A DNA stretch of 64,000 nt from Haemonchus contortus (taxonomy: Eukaryota > Nematoda > Chromadorea > Rhabditida > Trichostrongylidae), in contig LS997562.1 in assembly GCA_000469685.2 (NCBI GenBank), positions 22,828,802 to 22,892,801 of the forward strand, read 5' to 3'. The notes beneath the pieces were generated by a model. That model saw nothing but the letters and a program-made list of their open reading frames with translations, did not search any database and was not told where the DNA came from. This document shows positions 26,101-35,645 of the stretch, piece after piece. Made by a program: the position numbers and the translations under genes. How positions within the stretch are numbered: position 1 is the stretch's first letter; every line of letters begins with the position of its first letter.

Positions 26101-27597
26101 ACCAAATCGCAAAAATTGGAGCTCCAATTTAGAGTGAACGCTTCCGCGTTACACATGGAGTGATGAGAGGATTAAATTGTCCCAGTGCTTTTTGTCAGCA
26201 GTGCAAGTGATCGCCAGCTCGTAATATTTTTCCGAGTGCAAAATGGGAGTAGTCAGAGCTGATCACGAATCCCATTAGAAAGGCAAGCATATTTCAGGCT
26301 CCTCAAGGAAAACGACTATTGGTAAATATCGTCCAAGTACATGGACGATGTGTGGAAGGTTGTTGGGAAGACGGTGTCGAATTCAAAATGTCCAATGATG
26401 TACGGCCTGTGGGTTACAGGTACGGTAAAAATCTCAACCAATTCCGTATTCCCAAGAAACACCTGATTTTAGATTCTGCTGTCAACAAGCGTACCAGCGA
26501 AGAATTCTGTCCAGAACCAACATTGTTCCGTTTATTGTGACATCACGTAATACAGGAATCTCGCTCACTTTTGAATATACTTATGGTGAGAGTTAACTGA
26601 GTCTTTCTCTCAATTTCAGTAGAAGGTTTGAATATGGAGAAAATTTTTGCATCGATCAATAGATTTTTTCTGCCGATTATTGATTTAACACTAGATTTTG
26701 AAAGTGTTACGATTGTTTTTTTTCCTGGGGGAATGAAACGAGAAGCACTAACAGTGAGGATGCGATGCTACCTGCCATTACAACGAAGCGATGTAATTTT
26801 AAAATAACAAAAGTGACCACTAGGTTCCTATCAGTGATCAATTTTGTTTCTATTCGAAGTACCATCACATCAATGCGATTGACAACTACAGAAGCTTTTG
26901 AGGTATTCACCTCATTCCTGAAAGAGCCCAAGACTTGCCTTTTGTTCGGAATTGAATTAACTTCAGAGAATAGTCGATGTACAACGTATCCCAGAGATTG
27001 TGCTTAAACAGATTTTCAGCTACCTGGGCAAATGCTGAAGGTCGCAAGGCTGATTCAAACGAAATTCGTATTCCTGCGTGAATATGATGGGTGCTTCAAG
27101 TGTCTTCCTGTTCCTACCGCTAGTGTAAAGAGCTCGTTGCTCTTACATTAAGAACTTCCTGTAAAGGTTTCGAGGAGATATATTCACTCCGAATAATTTC
27201 ATCAATTTAAGTTCTATGAGGATGTAAAGCAGTGTCATGAAGTGAAACTTGATGCTTCCTCGAATGCTAACAATACTAGAATTTCAAGAGTAAACCGTAA
27301 TATGCGTTAGTCAGTGCTTTCATCATTTCAATGATTTGGAAATTATAGTTCATCAATTGATATACCATTTTTCAGACTATTTTCTGAGGTCACCTTCTGC
27401 CCGTAACCTTCCAGTTAACTTCACTAAAATGTATCCTTACAGTTGATGCGGGAGCAAAGTTTGATTACGTCGAAGAAGAAACGACAACGACGACTACAAC
27501 GACAACCACAGCAGAACCGTTGCAGACAATGGAAATCTTGGATACGGTCAATATGGAGACGGATGGATTAACTACGACCATGGCTAGAGTCGCCTAG
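17136..27597 (+). CDS. astacin-family metalloprotease (NAS type, EGF + CUB), 13 exons
   Basis: A secreted zinc endopeptidase of family M12A, the kind nematodes use on cuticle and extracellular matrix or release as parasites. Exons: 17136-17216, 20045-20140, 20212-20279, 21183-21355, 22008-22201, 24411-24542, 24721-24794, 25229-25356, 25437-25506, 25829-25991, 26298-26419, 26473-26585, 27443-27597. All junctions are GT-AG and keep phase; the sum is 1,569 nt, or 522 aa. Residues 1-19 form a signal peptide. A propeptide with FESDM (Asp switch, about residue 89) and the basic site RKRK (112-115) follows. The catalytic domain has HELAHSLGVFHEQ (210-222) and the Met-turn SVMHY (265-269). An EGF module (about 317-346), a CUB domain (about 352-460) and a Thr-rich tail come next. 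All zinc ligands are present. Introns 5 and 9 hold a dead mariner and a SINE. The first and last exons are the least certain. The exact NAS orthologue is not resolved. Confidence 0.88.
22827..24021 (-). mobile_element. mariner-type transposon in astacin intron 5
   Basis: Near-perfect terminal inverted repeats: CAGGGTGCGGCAAATGATTT at the left end and the inverse of CAGGGTGCGGCAAATGTTTT at the right. The 1,195-bp length suits Tc1/mariner. The right flank is TA; the left flank is TG, probably a mutated TA. It lies wholly between two astacin exons (22201 and 24411), antisense to the host gene, so splicing would remove it. Confidence 0.88.
22944..23890 (-). pseudogene. mariner/IS630-type transposase, frameshifted
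   Basis: Reading leftward, the N-terminal helix-turn-helix region (from about 23890) contains HLHLAGWTAKTIFKQL, then shifts frame into MALEVGMSARFVGRIV. The catalytic part reads ILFTDEC (first catalytic Asp) and PKSLMVFEAIT. After another shift it reads WPPNSPDLNPLDYSV, the signature of the D,D(34)D mariner group, and ends near GGHFEI. At least two frameshifts break it, so the element cannot move by itself. Confidence 0.82.
25545..25800 (+). repeat. SINE copy in astacin intron 9
   Basis: B box GGTCCGAATCC, then 'aggccaaaagagccttcc', 'cctccggggtcggttatttgg', 'tcattgtatagacc' and CACGATTCTGAGTGGAAGTC to GATTAACACC. It aligns along its whole length with the copy at 28.6 kb. It lies entirely in an intron of the astacin gene. 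Confidence 0.75.
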
Positions 27598-27720
27598 TGC
27601 CAACGTTTATAATTTACTGAATCTCTGTCGTACGCTGTTATTCCATCCATGATTGTAGGCTGCGTTCAGGGTTTGCGAATCGGGCGATTGACGAAATGGT
27701 GGCTCTTCTTAGGCTATTAA

Positions 27721-28278
27721 AGGCACAGTTCACGATAAATTTGGGTAATCCAGATTATGATGAAAAATGGAAGACAAGATCGAAACTAGTGCGACTGAGG
27801 TGAAGAAACTGCGTGCATCGGTGTTTCCAAAGCGAAAAAAAGGCTTCGAAAAATCGTTTAAAAGGGAGCTGGAAGAGAAAGAAACCAGAAAAATGAAGAG
27901 GAATGAGGCATCTGGACGAGCTAAACAGTGCGTTTTACTGCGCGCGTGTGGGTCCTGGTGCGAATAACAGGCAATGGTAAGCCAAAATTCATTCACTTAT
28001 AAGCATAAATAAACAAAAAAACCCTAGTAACAGCAAAAGTAGCTCACATTTTCCAGCCTCTAGGAGTAGGAAATTAAATAAGGGATCGCGGCAGAAAAAG
28101 AAAAACAGGGAAAAATGACGATCGAGGGGCGGGAAATCGAACTACGGCAATAACGGGGCTTCCACTATGCCTTAAGCGCCGAGATTGTGGAAGCGAGAGG
28201 GTCTCTTCTACCACCCATGGGGGCGCTGAGTATTCCTAAAGCAAGAACTCAGTAACCTTTTTATCGTGAACCGTGCCT
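27721..28278. mobile_element. TTAA-flanked TIR element, copy 1
   Basis: Ends AGGCACAGTTCACGATAA (27721) and the inverse TTATCGTGAACCGTGCCT (28278) form 18-bp terminal inverted repeats with one mismatch. The left flank is TTAA and the right flank TTGA. The interior resembles copy 2 at 29133-29784. No transposase is encoded. TTAA target choice suggests piggyBac-type mobilisation. Confidence 0.72.
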
Positions 28279-28589
28279 TTGAATAGCAACTGATATTCTA
28301 AGTGAAGTAGGCGAATCAGCGTTTTTCACAACCATTCCACTATTTCGCCAGTGTCTTAAAGTTACTCAGATTGTAGTGACTACGACAAAACGCCTGTATT
28401 CCACCAACCCCTCCTCGCGGTCTATAGAGATGTGTAAATTTCGAAGTTTTCAAGCTTTATTTATAAAGAATTTGACTATAACCTTTGTATTACGTGGTGA
28501 ACATATTCATTCGAAAGCAACTGTAACCTTGTTTCGAATACCAAATATGGAAGACGTTTCGGGAACTGCCTCGAACTATCATCCCCTAG

Positions 28590-28845
28590 TTGGGTGCAAA
28601 TTACCATGTCGTCACGGGTTCGAATCCAGGATTGATAACCGCCTAGCGCAACCAAGCCTTCCGTCCTTCCGGGGTCGATTACTTGGTACTAAGCTCGTAT
28701 GGCAGTATAAAAGCGCTGACTTGCACATCACCTGGTCACCGCAGGTCATTGTATAGACACATACGCATACGATGCTGCGATTCTGAATGGAAGTCGAATG
28801 CGGGGACGCAAACCTCAGACGGGATTGATTATCGCACAAACACTT
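28590..28845 (+). repeat. SINE copy, well preserved
   Basis: B box CGGGTTCGAATCC at about 28614, then 'caaccaagccttccgtcctt', 'ccggggtcgattacttggta', 'tcattgtatagacac' and GCGATTCTGAATGGAAGTCG to GACGGGATTGATTA. This is the best copy in the window for defining the family's 3' body. The overlapping 126-codon frame is a shadow. Confidence 0.75.
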
Positions 28846-29132
28846 TTTCCTCTGAACAATGTTCGGCGAACCAGAACAGAACAACTGTGCGCAAGAAGTA
28901 GGTATAACCAGGCGGGCACAGTAAATGAAACATTAAGTTCTGCTGTGCAGGTATCAGGCTGACGATTTAAGAGTTATTCGTTACTCCGTCGTCTCTGATT
29001 CCTCAATTCATTCTGGTCTTCTCATCAGCGGCAATTATTCGGTTGTGGAGATCGAAAGGTCTAATAATTACTAATAATTCTATAGCCCAATGCTGACATA
29101 TTCAGCATCTTTCCATTTTGAACTCCATTTAA

Positions 29133-29784
29133 AGGCACAGTTCACGATAATTTTGAGTAATCCAGATTATTACGAAAATGGAAAACAAGACGGAAAATAG
29201 GGGGATGGAGGCGAGGGGACTGCGTGGATCGGTGTTTCCGAAGTGAAAAGAGGCTTCGGAAAATCATTAGAAAAGGGGACGGGACGAGAATGAGACCAGA
29301 AGAATGAAGAAGAGTGTGGCATTTGGACGACGCACAGTGCGTCATTGCGTACGTGTGGGTCCTGGTGCGAATAACTGAGTACGATAGGCAAAATTCATTC
29401 ACTTATAAGCATAAGCAAACATAGAACTCTAGTTACAGCAAAAATAGCTCACCTTTCTCAGCCTATTGGGGTAGGAAATCAAAAGAGGGATTGGGCAGTA
29501 AAAAGAATAACAGAGGGAAAAGAATGGCGCCTCATCACTCGGCGATCAGCTGATTGTGTGTGGGTCCTAGAACGAATAATCACAATCTATATTGCATCGA
29601 CACTCAACTGACGTGACATCGATCGAGAGGCGGGAAAGCCACTCAAGACAGCAACAGGGCTCCCACTACATATGCCCTGACCGTCGAGATTTTGAGAGCG
29701 AGAGGGTCCCTTCTACCACCCATGGGGACACTGAATATTCCTAAGGGAAGAACTCAGCAACCATTTTTATCGTGAGCCGTGCCT
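29133..29784. mobile_element. TTAA-flanked TIR element, copy 2
   Basis: Starts AGGCACAGTTCACGATAA and ends with the inverse (one mismatch), with an exact TTAA on both sides (29129-29132 and 29785-29788). The interior matches copy 1 but carries an extra segment around 29535-29610. Non-autonomous. Confidence 0.8.
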
Positions 29785-29958
29785 TTAAGCAACAGCCACA
29801 CCTGAAACTAGTTCTGAATAAGGCAGTTGGAATCCGGCTTATGCCTCCTTTTCCTCCAATGTGTTCCTTCTTCTAACGATTGAAACGATCAAAAAAGGTT
29901 TGAGAGACGAAGGCAGTGCGAACTATCGCATAAACATATTCTATAGATCGAATCCGGA

Positions 29959-30189
29959 TCATACTCGTCCAGAACAACCAAGCCTCAAGTACCTGTAGGG
30001 CCGATTCATTGGCTGTCGCGCATTCCCGCGACCTTTGTTGTATATACTCTTTTTAGGCGTCACCGGCGTGCAATATCCGCAGGTTTTAAAACAGTTTCCT
30101 TCCGCATATTCGGCGTAGCTGCCCAGATTGCATTGCTTTCTCTTGACTAACAAACGGCAAAAGCCTTGGTCAAGGTTGTCTTCACATTT
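29959..30189 (-). CDS. ShK-domain exon (3' exon of a partial gene)
   Basis: On the minus strand, an acceptor-like CCAG at 30190-30193 opens a 77-codon frame. Its first 40 residues hold six cysteines in the ShKT order, including QCNLGS and NCFKTCGYC. In nematodes ShKT modules occur in secreted proteins, often as tails of proteases and tyrosinases; ShK relatives can act on potassium channels, but nothing here shows that activity. The frame then runs through a dispersed repeat (from 30055 down) that supplies a 36-residue basic tail before the stop. I found no signal-peptide exon upstream, so the gene is either partial or has distant 5' exons. The domain is clear; the gene model is not. Confidence 0.6.
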   Translation of the reverse strand, partial: KCEDNLDQGFCRLLVKRKQCNLGSYAEYAEGNCFKTCGYCTPVTPKKSIYNKGRGNARQPMNRPYRYLRLGCSGRV

Positions 30190-30493
30190 CTGGAATCGAC
30201 ATCATGTCGAAAAGCTGAATTCTTCCTAATTCTATTCATTCTCCGTTGAAAAAGCTGAGATGTATTACTACAACTTTGTGAAAATGTCCCTGTGTCCTAC
30301 GCTGGAGCTGAGGCGGGAACCGCCTTAGTACCAGACTGCTTCTAGAGGAGCTTACGAGTGGCGGTTGCCCTCGAACTCCCATTTGCCGCCTCACCATTAT
30401 TTTATTCATCTATCCAATAAATATTACACCACTGAACCACTGTTTTATATAGGGAGATAAAGTCCCTGTGGCTGGAATATAAAGTTCCGCCGC
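30014..30493. repeat. dispersed repeat R1, copy split by the ShK exon
   Basis: 'tgtcgcgcattcccgcgacc' and 'ggagctgaggcgggaaccgc' through 'ccactgttttatatagggag' to the end match the repeat at 42551-42796 (mirrored at 53011-53262). Here about 240 bp, including the ShK cysteine core, lies between blocks that are nearly adjacent in the other copies. Confidence 0.7.
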
Positions 30494-30549
30494 AAATTTT
30501 GGGCAAAACTCTAGGCTATTCTGTCATCTTATCACCTTTAACACCTGTA

Positions 30550-30650
30550 GCCCGCTAATCATCAATTTCCTCGAGCGAGCAAAAGTAAGGTCACCATTCG
30601 TCCCTGTTGTTAGCCAAGTGGTACAATGGATCCTCATCGCCCGAGCGACA
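30550..30650 (+). repeat. dispersed repeat R2
   Basis: 'atttcctcgagcgagc' and 'ccattcgtccct' match the inverse of 43410-43500 and the direct 52315-52420. The adjoining AGCCAAGTGGTACAATGG resembles a tRNA-like A-box region, so this may be another SINE. Confidence 0.5.
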
Positions 30651-30884
30651 TGTGACATAGCATTTTTTCGTTGCGAGCTTCCGTGAAAAAGTCTGGCCGG
30701 CGGCTGTCCTGGTGTAGACGTCCCCAGAGATTCAGTCGGTAACCGATGTGTCATTGTTAGTGTTGTAATTTGTCCCTCCCATATTCCACTAAGACACTGT
30801 GTATTCTCTCACTCCCTGTGTCGGTAACAACGAAGGCTGTCCCACCATTAATAACATGAGGACCTAGGTCAGCGATTCCTATTA

Positions 30885-31082
30885 GGTTGGAAGATGATTC
30901 TTGCAACACTTTGGACAAGTTTTTGAATTTCATTGTGCTTATTTTATTGTTATTTATTTTGTTATTTTGTAATATAGTATTCTTTGTTAATATTTATTTT
31001 TAACTAACTTCCCATCTGGAAAGGGCTTTGGCTTCTTCACAGAGGAACATGCTCAAAGTGTTGCAGGGCTTATTTTCCAACC
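30885..31082. mobile_element. short TIR element (MITE), about 200 bp
   Basis: The left end GGTTGGAAGATGATTCTTGC and the inverse of the right end, GGTTGGAAAATAAGCCCTGC, are imperfect inverted repeats continuing into CAACACTTTG. The AT-rich core has no frame. No clear target duplication. The ends resemble mariner termini. Confidence 0.6.
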
Positions 31083-31091
31083 GAACATGTA

Positions 31092-32134
31092 CAGAGTGTC
31101 CCAAAATTATGGGCGCCAATTCATAATATGTATTTGAAGCTTCTCAGCAGCGACAGACGATAGAATTTCTATGCACGTTAACTAACACCATTTGCTTCGA
31201 CACGCTACAATCACACTTCAAAATACATCCCACTAGCGCGGATAGAGGCCCAATCTTCAGTCTTGCTTTCTAGGACTCCGAACTGGGACTGCAAACTCGA
31301 CAGCTACGAGATGTTTCGGGAAACCTAGTCGGATCAGTATTTTATTACGTCCATCAGCACGCTCTTTGAGCGTTGGTCTTGGTCAATTTTCACGCCGGCA
31401 CCGAAGAACCACGAGCGTCTTAACCTTGCCAGTGAATTCTTCAAAAAACGTCATTTTACTGTTCTTATAGCAACATTTTTGTGAGAGATCGCACGCTAGA
31501 TGGAACGCGAACGTTTTGGTTGTTGAGAGATGGTTTTATCGTAAAAAAAAGTTGTCGGTCAGAGAAAACGGTGAAGGGTTGCGTGTCGTCACTCAAGTGG
31601 TTCTACGACTTTCTGCATTTTTTGGCCCTGTGGTCTCTGTTGAGATCGGAATTGGAGCGAAATTTCTGCATACGATAGGAGTGGCAATAAGGTTCTGCAT
31701 GACATTTCTCCATCGCGATAATTCCTGTAAGCCGTGCCCGTTGACTTCCTTTTGATGGGTGACCCAGAATCCCGACCGATTGGCAGACGGACCATTTTAA
31801 TAGTCCTATCTTTAGAAACATTGACCTTTCTACCTTTCCTGGATTGTCTTGGACTCAATCCTCTTTTCTGTGTCGTTCAACAGCCTCCTATGCGATTATT
31901 ATGAAAATCCCAAAGAATTTCATAATGCCCTTTCACCTCTCGCGTGTCAGTGATTGTAAGTGGCATTGGATGAGCCTCCTTTATCTAAAAGATTTTGATT
32001 GTTCCACATCAGTGACCACGCATATTGCAAGGAAACCTTATGCAACTAATTAATAGCAGGTAATGTGAATTTGATAGATTATTTTTACCTCAGAAATTTC
32101 TGAATTTTGGCACCCTTAGTTTTGGGTTACCCTG
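31092..32134. mobile_element. TA-flanked Tc1/mariner-type element, decayed
   Basis: The left end CAGAGTGTCCCAAAATTATG and the inverse of the right end, CAGGGTAACCCAAAACTAAG, match over about 27 bp, with TA on both sides (31090-31091 and 32135-32136). The 1,043-bp interior has only short frames (for example 31589-31858 on the minus strand, basic N-terminus), and I cannot confirm a transposase. Confidence 0.75.
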
Positions 32135-32302
32135 TATAAAGACAAGGAGGGCTACGAGTATATCGAGTTTGTAGTGCCCGCAACTTGGAGTGATTACTCT
32201 TCAAAAATCTTGCTGTCAGAAATGAAGCATTTGGCTCGAAAAGAGGCAGCTACACATGCTGACTCTGTAACGGCAAGGAGAAAGGCTCGGCGATCCTGCT
32301 AG
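32135..32302 (+). other. unidentified open 3' frame next to the TIR element
   Basis: From the TA at the right edge of the transposon, a 55-codon frame stays open to a TAG. It has a gene-like composition, with GYEYIEFVVPATW followed by SEMKHLARKEAATH. It lacks its own start, and I do not recognise the family. It may be the last exon of a gene cut by the insertion, or chance. Confidence 0.25.
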
Positions 32303-32676
32303 TTAAATTATACTTTAGAATTTAGAAATTATACAGTGAACATTGCTTCTAAGGCCCTCTGTCAGCTCCGATCGGTTGGTATCACTTCATGACGCGGTTA
32401 TTATTTGAGCTTCACTCGATGAGACTACCATTACTATTGATCGCTGAGACATTTTCTTTTTTACATATAGTTTTTGGGTTTCTTCGCGTCATATTTGAAA
32501 TTCCCCTATAAAAGTAAACTATTCCAATAGTTTTATTGCGGAGTAGGAATAAGCGTAGCTAGCGAACCATTCCAGAGAAAAACTGGTGCAATTCTTTTTG
32601 ATGTTGGATCACCACGCTTCGGTCCACAATGTTCCTAATCCAGTGAGGATTTTATCTTCCTCTGAAATCACCGTGG

Positions 32677-33067
32677 TTAGCATTTCTTGGAGCTGATCAG
32701 GATAGAGTCGATTCTCACGTTGGGATGATTGGGAGGTTTAATCTTTTGACACGTGGTAATCCGGTCCCTTTGTTCCTGAGTAATTTGACCTTTTTGACAG
32801 AGCTGCAAAATCACTTCTCCATTATTCACACAAATTTTGCCTTTCGGAGTAAGTCTTTTTTGCGACAGAACAATAGCTACCAAAAGTACTCACGGTTTCT
32901 TTTTATCCACGCTTGTTTTCTTGCTAGAAGCGCTCGGAATCACCGTACTAATCATCAGTAGAGCAATCTAAATAATGCAACTACCACTTCGTTGCAGTGC
33001 CTGTACAGAATAAAACCTTCAGAAAACCACGTACCAAAAGTAATGGAAGAGAGAAGTAACGCGCCAT
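32677..33067 (-). CDS. small secreted cysteine protein, 94 aa, 3 exons
   Basis: Exons on the minus strand: 33067-33035, 32967-32894, 32854-32677, with introns of 67 and 39 bp. The phases join to 285 nt without a stop. Residues 1-24 are a strong signal peptide split across exon 1 (MARYFSLPLLL) and exon 2 (IALLMISTVIPSASS). The mature part is Lys-rich with four cysteines in KICVNN, LQLCQK, TTCQK and the C-terminal KKC. I do not recognise the family. Small secreted Cys proteins are common in parasitic nematode secretions, but no function can be assigned. The start is backed by a splice-acceptor-like TTCTTTACAG 15 bp upstream, as expected for SL trans-splicing. The 39-bp intron is short but plausible for nematodes. 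Confidence 0.68.
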
Positions 33068-33082
33068 TGCTGACCTTGTCAC

Positions 33083-33092
33083 CTGTAAAGAA
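33083..33092 (-). promoter_or_regulatory. putative spliced-leader acceptor
   Basis: On the minus strand TTCTTTACAG matches the nematode 3' splice-site consensus and lies 15 bp before the ATG of the 94-aa secreted protein. I see no upstream exon that it would join in cis. Confidence 0.45.
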
Positions 33093-33099
33093 CTAATTT

Positions 33100-34055
33100 T
33101 ACTGGAGCAAGCGCAGTAGAGCAGCATTAAGGCGGATGGAATTCGAACAAAAGCAGAATTCGGTGCGATCCTTCACACCACGACATCGTTTTCCGCCATT
33201 TTGATATTGGAATTGATTTGACTCATTGCGTTTATTTCTTGGATGCTGGTTGTAGCCACAGTGAAGGGTGTCAAGACTGCCACGAGGTTTCCTATTCATA
33301 AGTGCAATTGAACGAAATGGAGATACCAGTATCAAGCGCCTATCTTATTGTTCGCCGGCTTCCTTGCCCGTCGAAGATTCTATATTTCTTGCAAGATATT
33401 GAGTAAGCAACATGACCTATTAATTAGGAGCGAAAAAAATAGATCGCTTACTGGTTCAAAAGCAGTTGAAAGAGAAAGGTTCACTGGTAAAATAGGAGTA
33501 TTGATATTGCTAGGATTCCACTGAGAAAATTTTCAGTAAAATCATAAAGCTGGTTGGTGGGTCCCAGTAACTTCTGTTTTGAAAAGTGTCGTAAGTCAGG
33601 TTCAGCGCCAGACGCCATCAAGTTCGCCATTAGTTTTGTCCTTCCGCTTGAAGTCCAAATTTCGGTGCAGGAGAAAAGACTGGCACTTGACCCTCTAGCA
33701 AGGAAACAGTTTAGAAGATATAGCGTTCAATCAGAATAGACGTATCGAGAGTAAGAGGCGAGATACAATTGGTTCATAACATCCCCATCTTCCCCTCCTT
33801 TTTAAGCACTATACTTGTGTTACTCTATCCAGAGCAATAGAGTGAAATGAGAGTGAGAAGTATCGATCTTCAGTGCTCGTTTCCCTTGATCAGATCCGGT
33901 CTAAACTAAGAATTCTGTTCAGTGTCAAGCACTGCGTACGCGTCCCAGGTTCGGATCTAGCTCGTTCAACTTCAAATTGCTACATTAGGACTTGGTCCAC
34001 CTCAGAACAGCTCCTAGATCTCAAATATAAAGTTTGTCATTAAAAGGGCAAAGTC
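33100..34055. other. no gene recognised
   Basis: The 61-codon plus-strand frame at 33554-33739 has no recognisable motif or splice partner. This is presumably the upstream region of the minus-strand 94-aa gene. Confidence 0.4.
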
Positions 34056-34059
34056 TTGG

Positions 34060-34310
34060 AACAATAATGCCTTCAGAGGGATGTGCCCATTCATTCGACT
34101 TCCATTCAGAATCGTAGGCGTGTTGAAGCGTATGTGGCCTATCAACGACGTGTACATGTCAGTGTTTTTATCCTCCCAGACGAGTCTTGTATTAGTCAGC
34201 CTACCCCGGAAAGATGGAAGGCTTGGTTGGTCTAGGCCGATATGGATTCGGGATCCGAATACCTGACCATGCGTGTGTAAGGGCGCCACTTGCCACTACA
34301 CCACCTCAGC
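34060..34310 (-). repeat. SINE copy, full-length-like, with A and B boxes
   Basis: Read on the minus strand: GTGTAGTGGCAAGTGGCGCC (A-box region), GCATGGTCAGGTATTCGGATCC (B-box region), 'caaccaagccttccatcttt', then CTACGATTCTGAATGGAAGTC. This copy shows both the tRNA-like head and the family 3' body in the expected order. Confidence 0.72.
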
Positions 34311-34314
34311 TGAA

Positions 34315-35290
34315 AGTTTATCAGAAAAGGAACTCGAAAAGAGAGGAGAAAGAGGAATTGCACGTTAATTTGACATTCAGGAGTGAAGGCATCATAGTGA
34401 ACACATTATTCGAGTCCGAGCACAGTTTATATATGTCTTCGAGGGATCACGTCCTCTCAAAACCCAACGCTATTTTATGGAATCCATCAAACGTGAAAAG
34501 TGTGAAAGTGGTTGCATATAGTTAATGTCAATTATGGTCAATTTAAAAAGGCCTGGGATATTGATCGGCTATTACGGGAACGCTTTGGTTATTCTCTCAG
34601 TCAAGCCATTCTAAATTTCCATCTGTCCATTTAGTCGATTTCCATTTTCCACTTTTTTTTGTCCATTTTTTCCACTTTCCATTTCGTTTCTTCCAATATA
34701 TAATAGCAATGGGACGCTCAGACTACCTTGAAAAAAGCTTGAATAACGAAACCTAGATCCTTATCGCAACCAAGAGGGAAGGGCCAATGAATGGTCAAAC
34801 AGAAACGCTAGAAGATATTCTCTGAAGGAACTAGAACCTGATGGAAATTAGCACAGGTGAAAAAAGTGAGGAAGGAACGGAATGCTGAACCTAGTGGAGT
34901 TCAGGTTTTCCAACGCCGGCTTGGCCTACGTACACACCCAAAAGTGTCCGTGTTATAACGACCTTGTTATGGCTGCACCATTCGCAATGAGGCGGTAGGG
35001 CGCCAACGATTAGTACGCCTATGTCGGAGACACCCAGACGGTTAGAGGCATATGATCAACGTGCGAACCAACCCCTTTCTTACTACTTTTTTTTTCAGCC
35101 TTATGTTTCTGGAAATCCCCCCGATTTTCACCCTTTTCTCTTCATTTTTACAGTATTCTGCACCGTAACTTCCATTAATTCACTTAAGCTTAGTACCTTG
35201 AAATTATCGTGAACTATGCCTTCAATAAGAGAGCTGAAGCAGCAAGGAATTAGGAGTAACTAGCTCTACCATTCTATTCTTCTTCATATT
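34315..35290. other. no gene recognised
   Basis: I looked here for 5' exons of the MESH1-like gene and found no HD-domain sequence. A TIR-like end (inverse of AGGCATAGTTCACGATAA) with flank TCAA ends near 35219, a likely remnant of the TTAA element family. Confidence 0.4.
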
Positions 35291-35294
35291 TCAG

Positions 35295-35534
35295 GCGAAG
35301 CTCGTTCATTTGGCTGATAAACTCTACAATCTACGCGACCTAGAACATCAAACACCGATCGGTTGGGATCGTGTTAAGGAGTATTTCAGATGGACGAAAG
35401 AGGTACGGTAATGCAAAAAGCGAGAATTTTATGCAGGCTATTTTATTTGCTTACAGGTGATTGCTGGCATGAAAGGCACGGAAGAAAATCTTGAGATGAC
35501 TCTCGACGATCTCATAAATAAGCATCTGGCTTAA
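35295..35534 (+). CDS. MESH1/HDDC3-type hydrolase, last two exons only
   Basis: Metazoan MESH1 (HDDC3) is an HD-domain Mn-dependent hydrolase related to bacterial SpoT; it acts on ppGpp in vitro and on NADPH. Exon 35295-35402 follows a good TTTCAG acceptor and reads [15 protein letters not shown], the family's '[12 protein letters not shown]' block, then [13 protein letters not shown]. It splices in phase 0 (GTACGG / TTACAG) to 35457-35534, ending at TAA after [16 protein letters not shown]. These 61 residues are the C-terminal third of a protein of roughly 180-230 aa. The N-terminal HD exons (HD motif, 'YINHP') were not found upstream within the window, where transposons dominate, so this is either a truncated remnant or a gene with distant 5' exons. 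Confidence 0.72.
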
Positions 35535-35645
35535 GTGTTCGAGTTCTATGTTCGTGAGGCAGCAACATTGCGATCATCTTGTGCTTCGTTCCCCTTTGTT
35601 AAGTATGCTGTAGGCCTGAGGGAAACTGCTTGCAACAGGGCCACA

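Noticed and set aside
27730..27996. Minus-strand ORF, with a similar one at 29142-29402
   Set aside because: Both lie in matching parts of a non-autonomous TIR element. The likeness reflects the repeat, not coding conservation.
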